Notes under the pieces: model-generated
The model's input: only the letters and a program-made list of their open reading frames with translations
The model's database searches: none
Told to the model about the DNA's origin: nothing
Made by a program: the position numbers and the translations under genes
From: Silvimonas terrae
GTDB lineage: Bacteria; Pseudomonadota; Gammaproteobacteria; Burkholderiales; Chitinibacteraceae
Direction: 5' to 3'
Assembly: GCF_014202765.1 (NCBI RefSeq)
Contig: NZ_JACHHN010000005.1
Span: 62,001 to 126,000, forward strand
DNA: 64,000 nucleotides
Shown: piece after piece, positions 1 to 9,012 of the stretch
Position numbering within the stretch: the stretch's first letter is position 1
Layout: each line of letters opens with the position of its first letter

Positions 1-244
1 TGTATTGCAGGGTTTCGTTCTGACCACGCAAGGTCGCCAGATCCTGCTGCAGTTGCTGAATCTGGTTCACCAGATTGAGCATATTCTTGTTACCCGCCTC
101 CAGGATCTGGATACGCTGGGCCTGCGCATTCACCTGGGTTTGCAGATCCTGGATCTGCTTGCGGGCGTCATCGTCGCTGAACAGACCGGCATTGGCATGC
201 GTAGCGGCAAACGCCAGTACCAAAAGAGCAGCAATTCGTTTCAT
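1..244 (-). CDS. cpoB: CpoB (YbgF), Tol-Pal accessory protein, N-terminal part
   Basis: Partial gene that runs off the left edge. The visible 81 residues begin MKRIAALLVLAF and contain a Sec signal peptide ending near ATHANA, followed by a Gln/Leu-rich heptad region typical of the trimerising coiled coil of CpoB. In the family the missing C-terminal part carries TPR repeats. CpoB is periplasmic and links Tol energy to peptidoglycan synthesis during constriction. It is the last gene of the minus-strand tolQRAB-pal run, 85 bp after pal, which supports the name. The start was chosen because it gives a complete signal peptide. Confidence 0.85.
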   Translation of the reverse strand, partial: MKRIAALLVLAFAATHANAGLFSDDDARKQIQDLQTQVNAQAQRIQILEAGNKNMLNLVNQIQQLQQDLATLRGQNETLQY

Positions 245-329
245 CGGATCACCATGTGAAAACAGCGTCAGACCAGCCTCATGCTGGCCCAACGCTGCAC
301 GATAGCAGATTCATATCTGCCGACAAGCC

Positions 330-863
330 TTACTGGCCGGATTCGCCTTGATAGACGATCTGGGTACGACGGTTACGCGACCATGCTTCTTCGGTATCGC
401 CTTGCTCGATCGGCTTTTCCTTACCGAAGGACACGCTTTCGATCTGGCTGTCAGCCACACCCAGTGCTTGCAGTTGCTTCTTCACTGCATCAGCACGCTT
501 CTGGCCCAGGGCCATGTTGTACTCGGCGGTACCGCGGTTATCGGTATTGCCTTGCAGGAACACCTTGGCATCCTTGTGTTCCAGCAGGTACTTGGCGTGA
601 GCCTGGATCAGATCGTTGTACTTGGCATCGACGGCATAAGAGTCAAAGGCAAAGTACACATTACGCTGCGACAGAATGTTGTTCGGGTCGGTCAGCGGGT
701 TGTTGGCTGGCAGGTTCTGGCCCTGGGTCAGGTCAACGGTGGCCGGCTTGTTGTCGGTCACAGGTGCCGGCGTCGGCGTGGCTACAACAGGGGCCGGCTT
801 GGGCGAGGAAGCGCATGCGGCAAGCAGGGCAGTGAGCAGAGCGCTCATCAGGATTTTTTTCAT
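330..863 (-). CDS. pal: Peptidoglycan-associated lipoprotein Pal
   Basis: 177-residue outer-membrane lipoprotein. MKKILMSALLTALLAAC is a lipoprotein signal with the lipidated Cys at residue 17. It is followed by a Pro/Thr-rich linker and an OmpA-like peptidoglycan-binding domain (NVYFAFDSYAVD, then NTDNRGTAEYN and the RRTQIVY end). An in-frame ATG 54 nt upstream exists but would place 18 residues before the lipoprotein signal, so the internal ATG was chosen. Pal binds TolB and anchors the Tol-Pal complex to peptidoglycan. It is followed by cpoB and preceded by tolB in the same orientation. Confidence 0.95.
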   Translation of the reverse strand: MKKILMSALLTALLAACASSPKPAPVVATPTPAPVTDNKPATVDLTQGQNLPANNPLTDPNNILSQRNVYFAFDSYAVDAKYNDLIQAHAKYLLEHKDAKVFLQGNTDNRGTAEYNMALGQKRADAVKKQLQALGVADSQIESVSFGKEKPIEQGDTEEAWSRNRRTQIVYQGESGQ

Positions 864-971
864 TTCAAGGAATCTCCAAAAGTGTGCATGTGCAGCCCAT
901 CGGCAGCGATGGGTCACCGCAGCCCGCTCAATGCGGCACGGCTGCGTATGCGTCCCGACTGGTTACTGGTT

Positions 972-2249
972 TTATTTCAGCATGGGCCCCCATGCCGGCT
1001 GCCTTACATCACCCGCTTGCGCTCTCAGACGCGCCTTGACCCGGCCATCGCTGGAAACCGCCGCCAGCACACCTTTGCCGCCAAGCTGTGTCTCGTACAA
1101 CACCATGCGACCATTGGGCGCAAACGTGGGTGAATCGTCGCGGCTGGTATCCGTCAACACCTGCACCTGGCGGGTGGACATATCCATGACAGCCGTTTTG
1201 TAACCGCCACCTTGCTGGGTGACGAATACCAGTGTTTTGCCATCGGCACTGACTTTGCCCGATGCGTTGTAGCTGCCCTGGAAGGTCAGCCGTTCTGCAT
1301 TGCCGCCGCTAGCGGACATGCGATAAATCTGGGGTGCGCCACCCCGGTCAGACGTAAACACAATCTGGCCGTCCGGGGTAAACGAAGGTTCAGTGTTGAT
1401 ATCGCCGGTGTTGGTCAGGCGGCGCGGATTGCTATTGGTGCCACTGGCATCGACCAGATAAATCTGCGAGCCCCCTTGTTTGGTCAAGACCACGGCCAGC
1501 TTGCTGCCATCCGGCGACCAGGCCGGGGCCGAGTTGCTGCCCCAGAAGTTGGCTGCTTTCCAGCGTTTGCCGGTCATCAAATCCTGCACGTACACAATGG
1601 GCTTCTGGTCTTCAAACGATACATATGCAAGGCGGGTGCCATCCGGCGACCACTTGGGCGACATGATCGGCTGGTTGGAGGCCAGAATGGCTTGCGAGGC
1701 AAACCCATCGGCGTCGGCCACTTGCAGCTCAAAGCGCTTGCCCTGTTTAACCACGTAGGCAATCTTCGAATTGAACATTGGGCCAAAGCCGGTGATCTTG
1801 TCGTACACCATGTCCGCAATCTTGTGGGCGGCGTAGCGCATCTTGTTGGGCGGCACGATCAGCTCGTAGCCCACCAGTTGCTGCTTGCTGGCGACATCCA
1901 CCAGATGAAACTTGATCGAGATCTGGCTACCCTGCGGTGTCACGCTGCCAATCAACACGGTCTGCGCGCCCTTGGCCACCAGCGGTGGAAAGTTGAGCTG
2001 CGCTTGCTCATACGGCACTGGCGAGAGATCACCCGCGCCAATCACCTTGAACAGGCCACTGCGCGCCAGGTCGTCACTCACCACCGGGGTGATGGGCTGT
2101 TGCTGCTGGACTTCGTTCTGGAATGGCGCAATGGCGATTGGATACTGGTTGGCGCCGACCCCGACCACATCAAACGAGATGTCGGCATGGGCAGCAGCGC
2201 TGGCCAGCAAGCTCATGGCTACAACAAAACGGGCAAAGCGTAACAGCAC
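972..2249 (-). CDS. tolB: Tol-Pal system beta-propeller protein TolB
   Basis: 425-residue periplasmic protein with a signal peptide (VLLRFARFVVAMSLLASAAAHA), an N-terminal alpha/beta domain, and a C-terminal six-bladed propeller built of WSPDG-type repeats (PKWSPDGTRLAY, PAWSPDGSKLAV, PSFTPDGQIVF). The start is a GTG preceded by AAGGAG at 9 nt spacing. An upstream ATG would add 13 residues before the signal peptide and lacks such a site. TolB docks Pal and responds to TolA. It lies between tolA and pal, as in most proteobacteria. Confidence 0.95.
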   Translation of the reverse strand: MLLRFARFVVAMSLLASAAAHADISFDVVGVGANQYPIAIAPFQNEVQQQQPITPVVSDDLARSGLFKVIGAGDLSPVPYEQAQLNFPPLVAKGAQTVLIGSVTPQGSQISIKFHLVDVASKQQLVGYELIVPPNKMRYAAHKIADMVYDKITGFGPMFNSKIAYVVKQGKRFELQVADADGFASQAILASNQPIMSPKWSPDGTRLAYVSFEDQKPIVYVQDLMTGKRWKAANFWGSNSAPAWSPDGSKLAVVLTKQGGSQIYLVDASGTNSNPRRLTNTGDINTEPSFTPDGQIVFTSDRGGAPQIYRMSASGGNAERLTFQGSYNASGKVSADGKTLVFVTQQGGGYKTAVMDMSTRQVQVLTDTSRDDSPTFAPNGRMVLYETQLGGKGVLAAVSSDGRVKARLRAQAGDVRQPAWGPMLK

Positions 2250-2315
2250 GGGTGAATTCTCCTTGTTCAGTTCGCGCCAGCAGAGCATCTAACGGTATTT
2301 AATTTCTGTTGCAGG

Positions 2316-3182
2316 TCAGTCCTTGAGCCGGAAATTACCGGTCAGCGAACGCCAGTCTCCGGTAAAGGGCACACTACCTGGCCGCGGCGGCAAACGCCCA
2401 AGACTCATGATGGCGCGCTTGACCGCCTCATCATAGGCATTGTTTCCGCTCGGTTTGATGACCTGTACGTCCTGGACTGTACCGTCTGGCAGAACGTTGA
2501 TACGCATGGTCACCGACGGGTTTTCATCGCCATTGGCCGAGTAAATGATCCGTGGCCGCAACTGATTGGCCAGACCTGCCAGATACCCGCCACTACCACC
2601 TGCACCGGTGCCTTTGCCGCCGGCAGGGCCAGTGTTGCTGGTGGCATCCGGGTTATTGCCTTTACCACCCGCCTTGCCGTTCGGTTTGGCCTCTGCCGTG
2701 TTGGTCAGCGTATTCGCAGACAACAGAGCATCCATTGAATTGGGATCAGGCTTTTTCTTCGGTGCCGGCGTCGGTTTCGGCGCTTTGGTCGGCTCCGGCG
2801 TGGGCGCTGGCGTCGGTTTGGGCGTCGGTGTTGGCTTGGGCGTCGGGGTTGGAGTCGGCTTTGGCGTAGGCCGCGGCGTCGGTACAACCTTGACCTTTGC
2901 TTCCTGGATATCCGGCTTCGGTTCAGGCGTAACCACGGGCTCCGGGGTCACAATCTGTTGCTTGACCGGTTTTTCCGGAACAGGTTCCACAATTTTTTCC
3001 GGCGCTGGCGGCGGGCCACCCCACAGCTCCACTTCCACAGGCTGCGCCTTGTGGGTTTGCCAGTTCACCGAGAACACCAGAAACAGCACGAGCAGGCCGT
3101 GCACCACGATCGCCAGGATCAGCGACAGTGTGTTTTTTTCTTCCGGATGCCGTTCAGGACGTTGTTCCATCACTGCGTTCAT
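2316..3182 (-). CDS. tolA: Tol-Pal inner-membrane linker TolA (TonB-family C-terminus)
   Basis: 288 residues. A short cytoplasmic tail precedes one transmembrane helix (about residues 20-40, LSLILAIVVHGLLVLFLVF). A long Pro/Lys/Thr linker (about 60-145) with repeated TPKPTP units follows, then a C-terminal TonB/TolA-type domain (SVTMRINVLPDGTVQDVQV, VKRAIMSLGRLP). The linker is proline-rich rather than the alanine/lysine helix of E. coli TolA, which is common in betaproteobacteria. The ATG overlaps the tolR stop (ATGA), showing translational coupling. A second in-frame ATG four codons later is possible. The gene sits between tolR and tolB. Confidence 0.88.
   Translation of the reverse strand: MNAVMEQRPERHPEEKNTLSLILAIVVHGLLVLFLVFSVNWQTHKAQPVEVELWGGPPPAPEKIVEPVPEKPVKQQIVTPEPVVTPEPKPDIQEAKVKVVPTPRPTPKPTPTPTPKPTPTPKPTPAPTPEPTKAPKPTPAPKKKPDPNSMDALLSANTLTNTAEAKPNGKAGGKGNNPDATSNTGPAGGKGTGAGGSGGYLAGLANQLRPRIIYSANGDENPSVTMRINVLPDGTVQDVQVIKPSGNNAYDEAVKRAIMSLGRLPPRPGSVPFTGDWRSLTGNFRLKD
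2761..2886 (-). repeat. Degenerate hexamer/dodecamer repeat encoding the TolA proline linker
   Basis: Low-complexity DNA built from variants of GGCGTCGG and GGTTTG on the plus strand, translated in minus-strand tolA as TP, KP and AP units. The repeat is imperfect, in frame, and confined to the linker. Slippage here would change linker length without breaking the reading frame when whole hexamers are gained or lost. Confidence 0.7.
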
Positions 3183-3595
3183 CAGCGGGTATTCACCTTC
3201 AGGCCAACCCGCGCAATGCCGGCTTGCTTGAGTGCATCCATTGCATTCATCACGGCTTCGTAACGCACCGATTTATCGGCGGCGATCACGACCGGCCGAT
3301 CGGCGTTGTCACCCAGGTGCGGTTTGACCATGTCTGCCAGGCCTTTCACATCCGGCGTGGTCTGGATATTGCCTTTGTCGTTGACCTTGATGCTGCCGTC
3401 GGCGTTGATTTCAACGAAAACCGGCGCGACATCCATCTGTTTGTCGGCTTTGCCCACCGAAGGCAGATTGACCACGCCGCTTTGCATCATTGGTGTGGTC
3501 ACCATAAAGATCACCAACAGCACCAGCATCACGTCGATATACGGCACAACGTTGATCTGGTTCATCGAGCGGCGCGGCCGTCGGGTACGTGCCAT
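3182..3595 (-). CDS. tolR: Tol-Pal proton channel subunit TolR (ExbD family)
   Basis: 137 residues. A basic N-terminus (MARTRRPRRSMNQINVVP) is followed by a single transmembrane helix (YIDVMLVLLVIFMVTTP). The conserved helix Asp that carries protons in ExbD/TolR/MotB is in the YIDVMLVLL segment. The rest is the periplasmic domain. With TolQ it forms the proton-driven motor for TolA. It lies 13 bp after tolQ and overlaps tolA by an ATGA junction. Confidence 0.95.
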   Translation of the reverse strand: MARTRRPRRSMNQINVVPYIDVMLVLLVIFMVTTPMMQSGVVNLPSVGKADKQMDVAPVFVEINADGSIKVNDKGNIQTTPDVKGLADMVKPHLGDNADRPVVIAADKSVRYEAVMNAMDALKQAGIARVGLKVNTR

Positions 3596-3608
3596 ATTGC
3601 GGCTCCCT

Positions 3609-4286
3609 TTAGCGTGCAGCCTGACGTTGCAGAATGTTGGAGAACTCTTCGATAAAGCTGTCGAAACGGCTGGCCAACTGGTCTACATCATGCGCAAAGC
3701 TGTTGTAGGCCACCACGGCCGGGATAGCGGCAAACAGGCCGATGGCCGTGGCCACCAACGCTTCGGCAATACCGGGTGCGACATTGGCCAGCGTGGCCTG
3801 ACCCACATTAGCCAGACCGCGGAACGCGTGCATGATCCCCCAGACTGTGCCAAACAAACCCACGTACGGGCTGACCGAACCGGCAGAGGCCAGGAAAGAG
3901 GTGTGCTTGTCCAGGTAATCGAGTTCGCGCTGGTAAGCCGCGCGCATGGCGCGGCGGGTGCCTTCCATGGTGTCAGAGAGTTCCATGCCGCCTTTCTGGC
4001 GCAGTTTCAGGAACTCGGAAAAACCGGCAATGAAGATGCGCTCGATGCCATTGGGTGTGCCACGGCGGACTTGTTCGTACAGCGCATTCAGATCAGAACC
4101 GCTCCAGAACCGGTCTTCAAACTCTTCCGTGCGCTTTTTGGCCTTGGAGATCGTGAAGTGCTTGCTGAAAATGCGCCACCAGCTCAGTAATGACACCAGT
4201 ACCAAAATCGCCATGACCACCTGAACGACCGGACTGGCCTCAGTGATCAGCGACAGAATGGACATATCCTGGGTACCGACTTCCAC
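3609..4286 (-). CDS. tolQ: Tol-Pal motor subunit TolQ
   Basis: 225 residues of the MotA/TolQ/ExbB family. An N-terminal transmembrane helix (ASPVVQVVMAILVLVSLLSWW), a cytoplasmic loop, and two further helices (ASAGSVSPYVGLFGTVWGIM; VATAIGLFAAIPAVVAYN) show the usual GTVWGI and AIP motifs. The chosen start is GTG with GGGAGAG about 8 nt upstream. An ATG seven codons later is an alternative. First gene of the tol cluster here. The ybgC thioesterase often found upstream is absent, and ruvB lies 111 bp upstream instead. Confidence 0.94.
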   Translation of the reverse strand: MEVGTQDMSILSLITEASPVVQVVMAILVLVSLLSWWRIFSKHFTISKAKKRTEEFEDRFWSGSDLNALYEQVRRGTPNGIERIFIAGFSEFLKLRQKGGMELSDTMEGTRRAMRAAYQRELDYLDKHTSFLASAGSVSPYVGLFGTVWGIMHAFRGLANVGQATLANVAPGIAEALVATAIGLFAAIPAVVAYNSFAHDVDQLASRFDSFIEEFSNILQRQAAR

Positions 4287-4397
4287 AGTTTTTTCTCTCC
4301 CTTGGTGGCCATTTTGCGGCCTGAATGCAACATTTTAGGCGCCGAAGCACCTTTCTTCGTATGAAATTATGCCGCGTGAATATTCACGTTTCTCTAG

Positions 4398-5444
4398 TCA
4401 ATTCCCCGCATCTGTACTGGGCGGGTTCAGACCAAAGTGCTGGTAAGCCAATAAAGTCGCCACTCGGCCACGTGGTGTGCGCTGCAACAGACCCTGCTGG
4501 ATCAAATAAGGTTCCAGCACATCTTCAATGGTGTCTGAGGCTTCTCCTATAGCCGCCGCCACATTATCCAGTCCTACCGGACCGCCGCCGAACTTGTTGA
4601 TGACCGCATCCAGCAACTTGCGGTCCATCACATCCAGCCCGGCGTGATCGACATCAAGCATCAGCAAAGCGGCATCTGCCACCTCGCGGGTGACCACACC
4701 GTCGGCTTTGACTTCGGCGTAATCACGTACGCGGCGCAAGAGCCGGTTGGCAATCCGTGGCGTACCGCGTGAGCGGCGCGCTACTTCAAACGCGCCACCG
4801 TCTTCCATGTTGACATTCATCAGGCTGGCAGAGCGCTCGACAATCCGCGTGAGTTCTTCTGCGTTGTAAAACTCCAGCCGCGCAACGATGCCAAAACGAT
4901 CGCGCAAGGGGTTGGTCAGCATGCCGGCGCGGGTCGTGGCGCCCACCAGCGTAAACGGGGGCAAATCCAGCTTGACCGAGCGTGCAGCCGGGCCTTCACC
5001 AATCATGATGTCCAGCTGAAAGTCTTCCAGCGCCGGGTAGAGGATTTCTTCCACCACCGGGCTGAGGCGGTGGATTTCGTCAATGAACAAGACGTCGTGC
5101 GGTTCCAGGTTAGTCAGCAGCGCCGCCAGATCCCCCGCACGCTCCAGCACCGGGCCGCTGGTCTGGCGCAGGTTCACGCCAAGCTCGCGGGAAATAATGT
5201 GCGCCAGTGTGGTTTTGCCCAGCCCTGGCGGGCCAAACAGCAGCACATGATCGAGCGCCTCGCCGCGTTTTTTGGCGGCCTCGATAAAGATTTCCAGCTG
5301 ACCACGGGCTTTTTTCTGCCCGACATACTCATCCAGCATTTTCGGGCGCAGGGCGCGTTCCAGCTGCTCTTCCTGCTGCGACATGGTTTTGGCGGTAATC
5401 AGGCGCTCTTGCGGCGCAGCTGATAACGAATCGGTTTCAATCAT
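4398..5444 (-). CDS. ruvB: Holliday junction branch migration helicase RuvB
   Basis: 348-residue AAA+ ATPase. Walker A is in [14 protein letters not shown], Walker B is FIDEIHRL, sensor 1 lies in VGATTRAG, and the C-terminal winged helix ends in [18 protein letters not shown]. RuvB pumps DNA through the RuvA tetramer while RuvC cleaves. The ATG opening [10 protein letters not shown] was preferred to an ATG 22 codons upstream because the added segment is not RuvB-like. Unusually, ruvA-ruvC lie on the far side of ribB, about 1.3 kb away. Confidence 0.96.
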   Translation of the reverse strand: MIETDSLSAAPQERLITAKTMSQQEEQLERALRPKMLDEYVGQKKARGQLEIFIEAAKKRGEALDHVLLFGPPGLGKTTLAHIISRELGVNLRQTSGPVLERAGDLAALLTNLEPHDVLFIDEIHRLSPVVEEILYPALEDFQLDIMIGEGPAARSVKLDLPPFTLVGATTRAGMLTNPLRDRFGIVARLEFYNAEELTRIVERSASLMNVNMEDGGAFEVARRSRGTPRIANRLLRRVRDYAEVKADGVVTREVADAALLMLDVDHAGLDVMDRKLLDAVINKFGGGPVGLDNVAAAIGEASDTIEDVLEPYLIQQGLLQRTPRGRVATLLAYQHFGLNPPSTDAGN

Positions 5445-5547
5445 TCGGGCGGTTTCCACAGACAGGGCCGCAGCATGGGGAAAGCACCAGGGAAAGGCGC
5501 GGATCAGCATGCTAGACTGGCAATCCGGCTATTGTAGCCGGATATAG

Positions 5548-5999
5548 GTACGTCTTCAGGGCGGGGTGAAATTCCCCACCGGCGGTAGGGCGATGGCAGG
5601 GCCGCATATCAGCAGCCCGCCAGCGCCAAGCCCGCGAGCGCTTCTTCAACAGCCAGATCAATGGTGATGGGGAAGGTCAGCAGATCCGGTCAGATGCCGG
5701 AGCCGACGGTCCGGGCCTGTCCACCGTCCATTTACAATCGCGTTTGGGGTGAAACCAGCGGAATACAAGGCACAAGACACGCAGTGGTGCGGGCACCATA
5801 AGTGGCTTGTAACGCAGTAGTCCGCTGGTTGCGCCCCAAACCCGCAGGGCTGTCCCGACATAACGCCAGTCACCGCGTTATGTGGCTTGCCAATAACTGG
5901 TTATTGGCTGTGCCACATGCCTTGTGCCTGGCGTTATGTCGGGCAGCGCGGTTGCAAATGGACGGTGGACAGGCCCCACAGTCCGGATGAAAGAAGTAC
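5548..5999 (+). ncRNA. FMN riboswitch (RFN element) with a greatly enlarged P6
   Basis: All RFN landmarks are present in order before ribB: AGGGCGGGGTGAAATTCC then ACCGGCGGT (5558-5587), AGCCCGCGAGCGC (around 5630), GATCCGGTCAGATGCCGG then AGCCGACGGT (5683-5710), and finally AGTCCGGATGAAAGAAG at 5980-5996. In ordinary RFN elements only a few nucleotides separate GACGGT from AGTCCGGATG. Here about 270 nt intervene, bounded by a perfect 21-bp stem (5713-5733 with 5956-5976) that contains a mobile-looking palindromic element. P1 can still close between about 5548-5557 and 5989-5999. FMN binding should repress ribB. Confidence 0.93.
5713..5976 (-). repeat. Nested palindromic repeat element, copy A (inside the riboswitch)
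   Basis: 264 bp. The terminal inverted repeats are perfect over 21 bp (5713-5733 and 5956-5976; outer core CCTGTCCA / TGGACAGG). Inside are a 100-nt hairpin closed by GTTTGGGG / CCCCAAAC (5742-5841), a spacer CCGCAGGGC, and a second hairpin closed by CCCGACATAACGCC and its complement (5854-5943). The second hairpin contains the 20-nt near-palindrome at 5889-5908 (GCCAATAAC, a 2-nt centre, GTTATTGGC). It matches copy B (9499-9765) in reverse complement along its whole length. No transposase is encoded, so it is MITE-like. Small ORFs across it look spurious. Confidence 0.85.
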
Positions 6000-6137
6000 G
6001 TGCGCTTAACCCCGGTACGCTAGTGGTTGCGTTTTTACGCATGCCAGGCGGCCCGGGGTGCGTATTCGTCAAATCTTCAGGTTGTTTGCCCTGAAACGTT
6101 TTTCGCGGTTGTACAAGCTTTTGCGAGGACGTTTCCC

Positions 6138-6815
6138 ATGCAGTTTTCCCCGGTTTCTCTTACTCCTGCCGATATCGCCGCCGTAGAGGCCGCGATCAAC
6201 GCCATAGCTGCCGGCAAAGCCGTGCTGCTCCTGGATGATGATGATCGTGAAAACGAGGCTGATATCGTCATGGCCGCCGAGGCGGTCACCATTCCCGATA
6301 TGGCGTTGATGATCCGCGAGTGCAGCGGCATCGTGTGCCTGTGCCTGTCAGAAGAGCTTGCCGACGCGCTGGATTTGCCACCCATGCTGCCCGCCAACCA
6401 AAGCCGTTACCAGACCGCATTTACGGTGACGATTGAAGCGGCCAGCGGCACCACCACGGGCGTGTCTGCGGCGGATCGGGTCACCACTATCCGCGCCGCA
6501 GTGGCCGATGGCGCGCAACCGGCGCACCTGACCCGGCCAGGTCATGTGTTCCCGCTGCGAGCACGTACCGGCGGCGTACTGACCCGACGCGGCCATACCG
6601 AGGGGTCAGTTGATCTGGCGCGGCTGGCCGGCTTCAAGCCCGCAGCCGTGCTGTGCGAACTGATGAACCCGGACGGCACCATGGCAGTCGGTCAACAGAT
6701 CACCGCTTTTGCCCGTAAACACGGCATGCCGGTGCTGACCATTGCAGCGCTGGCGCGCTACCTGGCGGTGCAAACGCCGCTTAACCGCGCACCAGTTGTC
6801 GCAGAGCCAGCTTGA
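6138..6815 (+). CDS. ribB: 3,4-dihydroxy-2-butanone 4-phosphate synthase
   Basis: 225 residues, a stand-alone RibB without a RibA domain. It converts ribulose 5-phosphate to the four-carbon riboflavin precursor. Characteristic motifs: [12 protein letters not shown] (acidic metal-binding loop, about residues 35-46), [16 protein letters not shown] and [36 protein letters not shown] and [11 protein letters not shown]. The start follows GAGGAC. An upstream in-frame ATG at 6027 would add residues unlike RibB. The preceding FMN riboswitch provides feedback control. The 3' end overlaps the convergent ruvA by 35 bp. Confidence 0.97.
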   Translation: MQFSPVSLTPADIAAVEAAINAIAAGKAVLLLDDDDRENEADIVMAAEAVTIPDMALMIRECSGIVCLCLSEELADALDLPPMLPANQSRYQTAFTVTIEAASGTTTGVSAADRVTTIRAAVADGAQPAHLTRPGHVFPLRARTGGVLTRRGHTEGSVDLARLAGFKPAAVLCELMNPDGTMAVGQQITAFARKHGMPVLTIAALARYLAVQTPLNRAPVVAEPA

Positions 6816-7377
6816 TGCCCTGGGCGACTTCGACATCGGCCGGCAGTTCTTTCATCGCCAGCGTGGCTTCGCGGTCGTTGTAGCCCAGCGCCAGCAAGGC
6901 GTGCAGCACATCGGCGTGGTTGCCTTGTACCTGTGCCGGGGCAGTTTTGCCCGGCATGACGGTAGAGGCCGCCACGCTGCCCAGCTTGCCCTTGAGTTCC
7001 AGCACCAGCCGCTCTGCCGTTTTCTTGCCAATACCCGGCACTTTGGAGAGGCGCACGGTGTTCTCTGTAGCAATGGCCAGCGCCAGTTCATCGGCCGACA
7101 AGCCAGAGAGAATGGCCAGCGCAATCTTGGCGCCAATCCCGGTAATTTTGATCAGGGCGCGGAACAGATCCCGCTCGTCCCGCGTGGCAAAGGCGTACAA
7201 CAGTTGCGCGTCTTCCCGTACCACCATATGGGTGAACAGCGAGACCTTCTCGCCCAGATGCGGCAGCACGTAAATCGTGCTCATCGGCACGTCGACTTCA
7301 TAGCCAACGCCACCCACATCGATGATCAGTTGCGGCGGTTGTTTTTCAATGAGCGTACCGCTCAGCCTTCCTATCAT
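6781..7377 (-). CDS. ruvA: Holliday junction DNA helicase subunit RuvA
   Basis: 198 residues. The OB-fold domain begins [15 protein letters not shown] and contains VGGVGYEV. The helix-hairpin-helix region includes [18 protein letters not shown] and [16 protein letters not shown], and domain III ([12 protein letters not shown]) contacts RuvB. The start is internal to a longer frame because RuvA proteins begin at MIGRL. It follows ruvC by 87 bp on the minus strand. ruvB is separated from it by ribB. Confidence 0.97.
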   Translation of the reverse strand: MIGRLSGTLIEKQPPQLIIDVGGVGYEVDVPMSTIYVLPHLGEKVSLFTHMVVREDAQLLYAFATRDERDLFRALIKITGIGAKIALAILSGLSADELALAIATENTVRLSKVPGIGKKTAERLVLELKGKLGSVAASTVMPGKTAPAQVQGNHADVLHALLALGYNDREATLAMKELPADVEVAQGIKLALRQLVRG

Positions 7378-7464
7378 GCTGGTTTCCTGAAAACGGGCAG
7401 TTGAAACAAAGCGCCAAGTATATCGGGCGAGAGACATGAAACCGGGAAAAAACCGCAAACGGGC

Positions 7465-7986
7465 TCAGGTCAGCCGCCCACGCCGCATTTTCAGGCCACT
7501 GCCCAGTTGCTTGAGTGCACTCCCGGCGTTTTGCGCATGGGTGAGCGCCACGGCCAGTGCATCGGCGGCATCCGCCTGCGGCAGACCGTTCAACCGCAAT
7601 AATCGCTGCACCATGTGCTGCACCTGGGTTTTATCCGCATGGCCGTTACCGACCACGGCCTGCTTGACCTGCAATGCCGTGTATTCAGAGATGGGCAAAC
7701 CCGCGTGGACCAGCCCGGCCAGCACTGCGCCACGGGCCTGGCCCAGCATCAGGGTCGATTGCGGGTTGACGTTGACGAACACCAGTTCCACGGCGGCGAC
7801 GTCTGGCTGATAGTGTTTGCAGACCTCGGCAATCCCGTCGAGCAAACTGGCAACCCGGACCGGCAGGGTCGCACCCGGTGGGGTTTTGATACAGCCGGAG
7901 GCCACATACAGCTGTTGCTGCCCGGCAATATCCAGCACACCAAACCCGGTGACCCGAGAACCGGGGTCTATCCCCAGCACCCGCAT
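7465..7986 (-). CDS. ruvC: Holliday junction resolvase RuvC
   Basis: 173 residues. [17 protein letters not shown] carries the first catalytic Asp, [15 protein letters not shown] the conserved Glu, and [15 protein letters not shown] the C-terminal Asp pair. RuvC is a dimeric RNase H-fold endonuclease. Its ATG overlaps the stop of the upstream TonB-like gene (TAATG), so the two are probably co-transcribed. Confidence 0.97.
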   Translation of the reverse strand: MRVLGIDPGSRVTGFGVLDIAGQQQLYVASGCIKTPPGATLPVRVASLLDGIAEVCKHYQPDVAAVELVFVNVNPQSTLMLGQARGAVLAGLVHAGLPISEYTALQVKQAVVGNGHADKTQVQHMVQRLLRLNGLPQADAADALAVALTHAQNAGSALKQLGSGLKMRRGRLT

Positions 7987-8894
7987 TACTGCGTGCCCAG
8001 GGTTTGCAGGTGTTCCTGCGTGAACGACCAGCGCCGCGTCACCACCAGTACGGTGGCGTGATTGCCGTTATCGTCCACCAGCCCCTTGGGCAGATGGCTG
8101 AACGGCGCCGCACGTTGCAAGATGCCCAATGCGGCCTTATCCAGACGGGCATCGCCCGAGCTGTGATCCACCACGGCCGAACGCAGGGAACCGTCCTGAT
8201 TGATCTCTGCGGTCAGGGTCAGTTGCCCGTAAAGCTGCTTGCCGGTGGCATCCCGGGGGTAAATATTGGCCCCCATGTGCTCGATCTTGTCTTTCCAGTC
8301 AGATTCCCACAACGCAGTCAGACTCTTGTTGGCTGCCAGACCAATCCGCACTTTGCGCGGCCGCTGCTGATATTCGTTGTAGTTCTGGTCGATCTTGCCC
8401 ATGGCACCAGACAAATCCTTGATTTGCTGCTCGCGCTTCTGGTCATCCGCCCCGTTGGACTGGCTTTGCTGGTTTTTGCCCTGATTGTCCTGCAACTGTT
8501 TGATGGTGGCGGTTGTTTGCGCCTTCAGTTGCGTCATCAATTTGGCAGAGTCTTGTTCCAGTTGTTGTTCCTGGCGCAACACTTGTTGCAACTCGGTATT
8601 AAATTTGTCAGTCTGCGCCGGCAACGGGCTGGAGACCTGTTTGTCTGCATCCGTATTCCCCCCCGCGTCCTGATTCACCTGGGCCCGTACTTTGGCCTTG
8701 GAGGGCGCGGTTTCTGTGGCTTTGTTCACCAACTCGACCTGCATGAATTCCTGTGCCGCTGCGGGCAGGATTTCCGGGTGAGCCATGCCGATGCCGAGGA
8801 TAATCGCCGCATGCGCGAGCGCTGAAAGAACGAACCCGGTCGTCATGGAACGGCCGTTGCGCATCATTGCAAAATCGCCTGTGATTGAAGTCAT
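7986..8894 (-). CDS. TonB-family energy-transducer-like protein
   Basis: 302 residues. A short N-terminal tail and one transmembrane helix (about 17-38, [23 protein letters not shown]) lead into a Gln-rich coiled-coil region (about 95-175, [22 protein letters not shown]). The C-terminal domain resembles TonB_C ([21 protein letters not shown] ... [18 protein letters not shown]). The coiled-coil spacer is unlike the Pro/Lys spacer of TonB. It is translationally coupled to ruvC. An ATG nine codons downstream has a better ribosome binding site (AGGCGA) and may be the true start. Its receptor partner is unknown. Confidence 0.7.
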   Translation of the reverse strand: MTSITGDFAMMRNGRSMTTGFVLSALAHAAIILGIGMAHPEILPAAAQEFMQVELVNKATETAPSKAKVRAQVNQDAGGNTDADKQVSSPLPAQTDKFNTELQQVLRQEQQLEQDSAKLMTQLKAQTTATIKQLQDNQGKNQQSQSNGADDQKREQQIKDLSGAMGKIDQNYNEYQQRPRKVRIGLAANKSLTALWESDWKDKIEHMGANIYPRDATGKQLYGQLTLTAEINQDGSLRSAVVDHSSGDARLDKAALGILQRAAPFSHLPKGLVDDNGNHATVLVVTRRWSFTQEHLQTLGTQ

Positions 8895-9012
8895 CGCGCG
8901 AGTGTAGCATAGCAGTCAAGGTCTAAAATCCGAGCCGCCTGGCGCTTCGTTTGCAAGCCTGACCGGCATTGTTAATATGCCTCTCCGCCCATATATGGAT
9001 GTGATCAAAAAA

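Noticed and set aside
2761-2886. Regular repeats that could suggest a CRISPR or minisatellite
   Set aside because: The units are in-frame Pro/Thr/Lys codons of tolA with no spacers.
5658-5873. Small ORF within repeat copy A encoding LYSAGFTPNAI-like sequence, with a counterpart in copy B
   Set aside because: The similar peptides come from the shared repeat DNA and lie on palindromic sequence without ribosome sites; not treated as genes.
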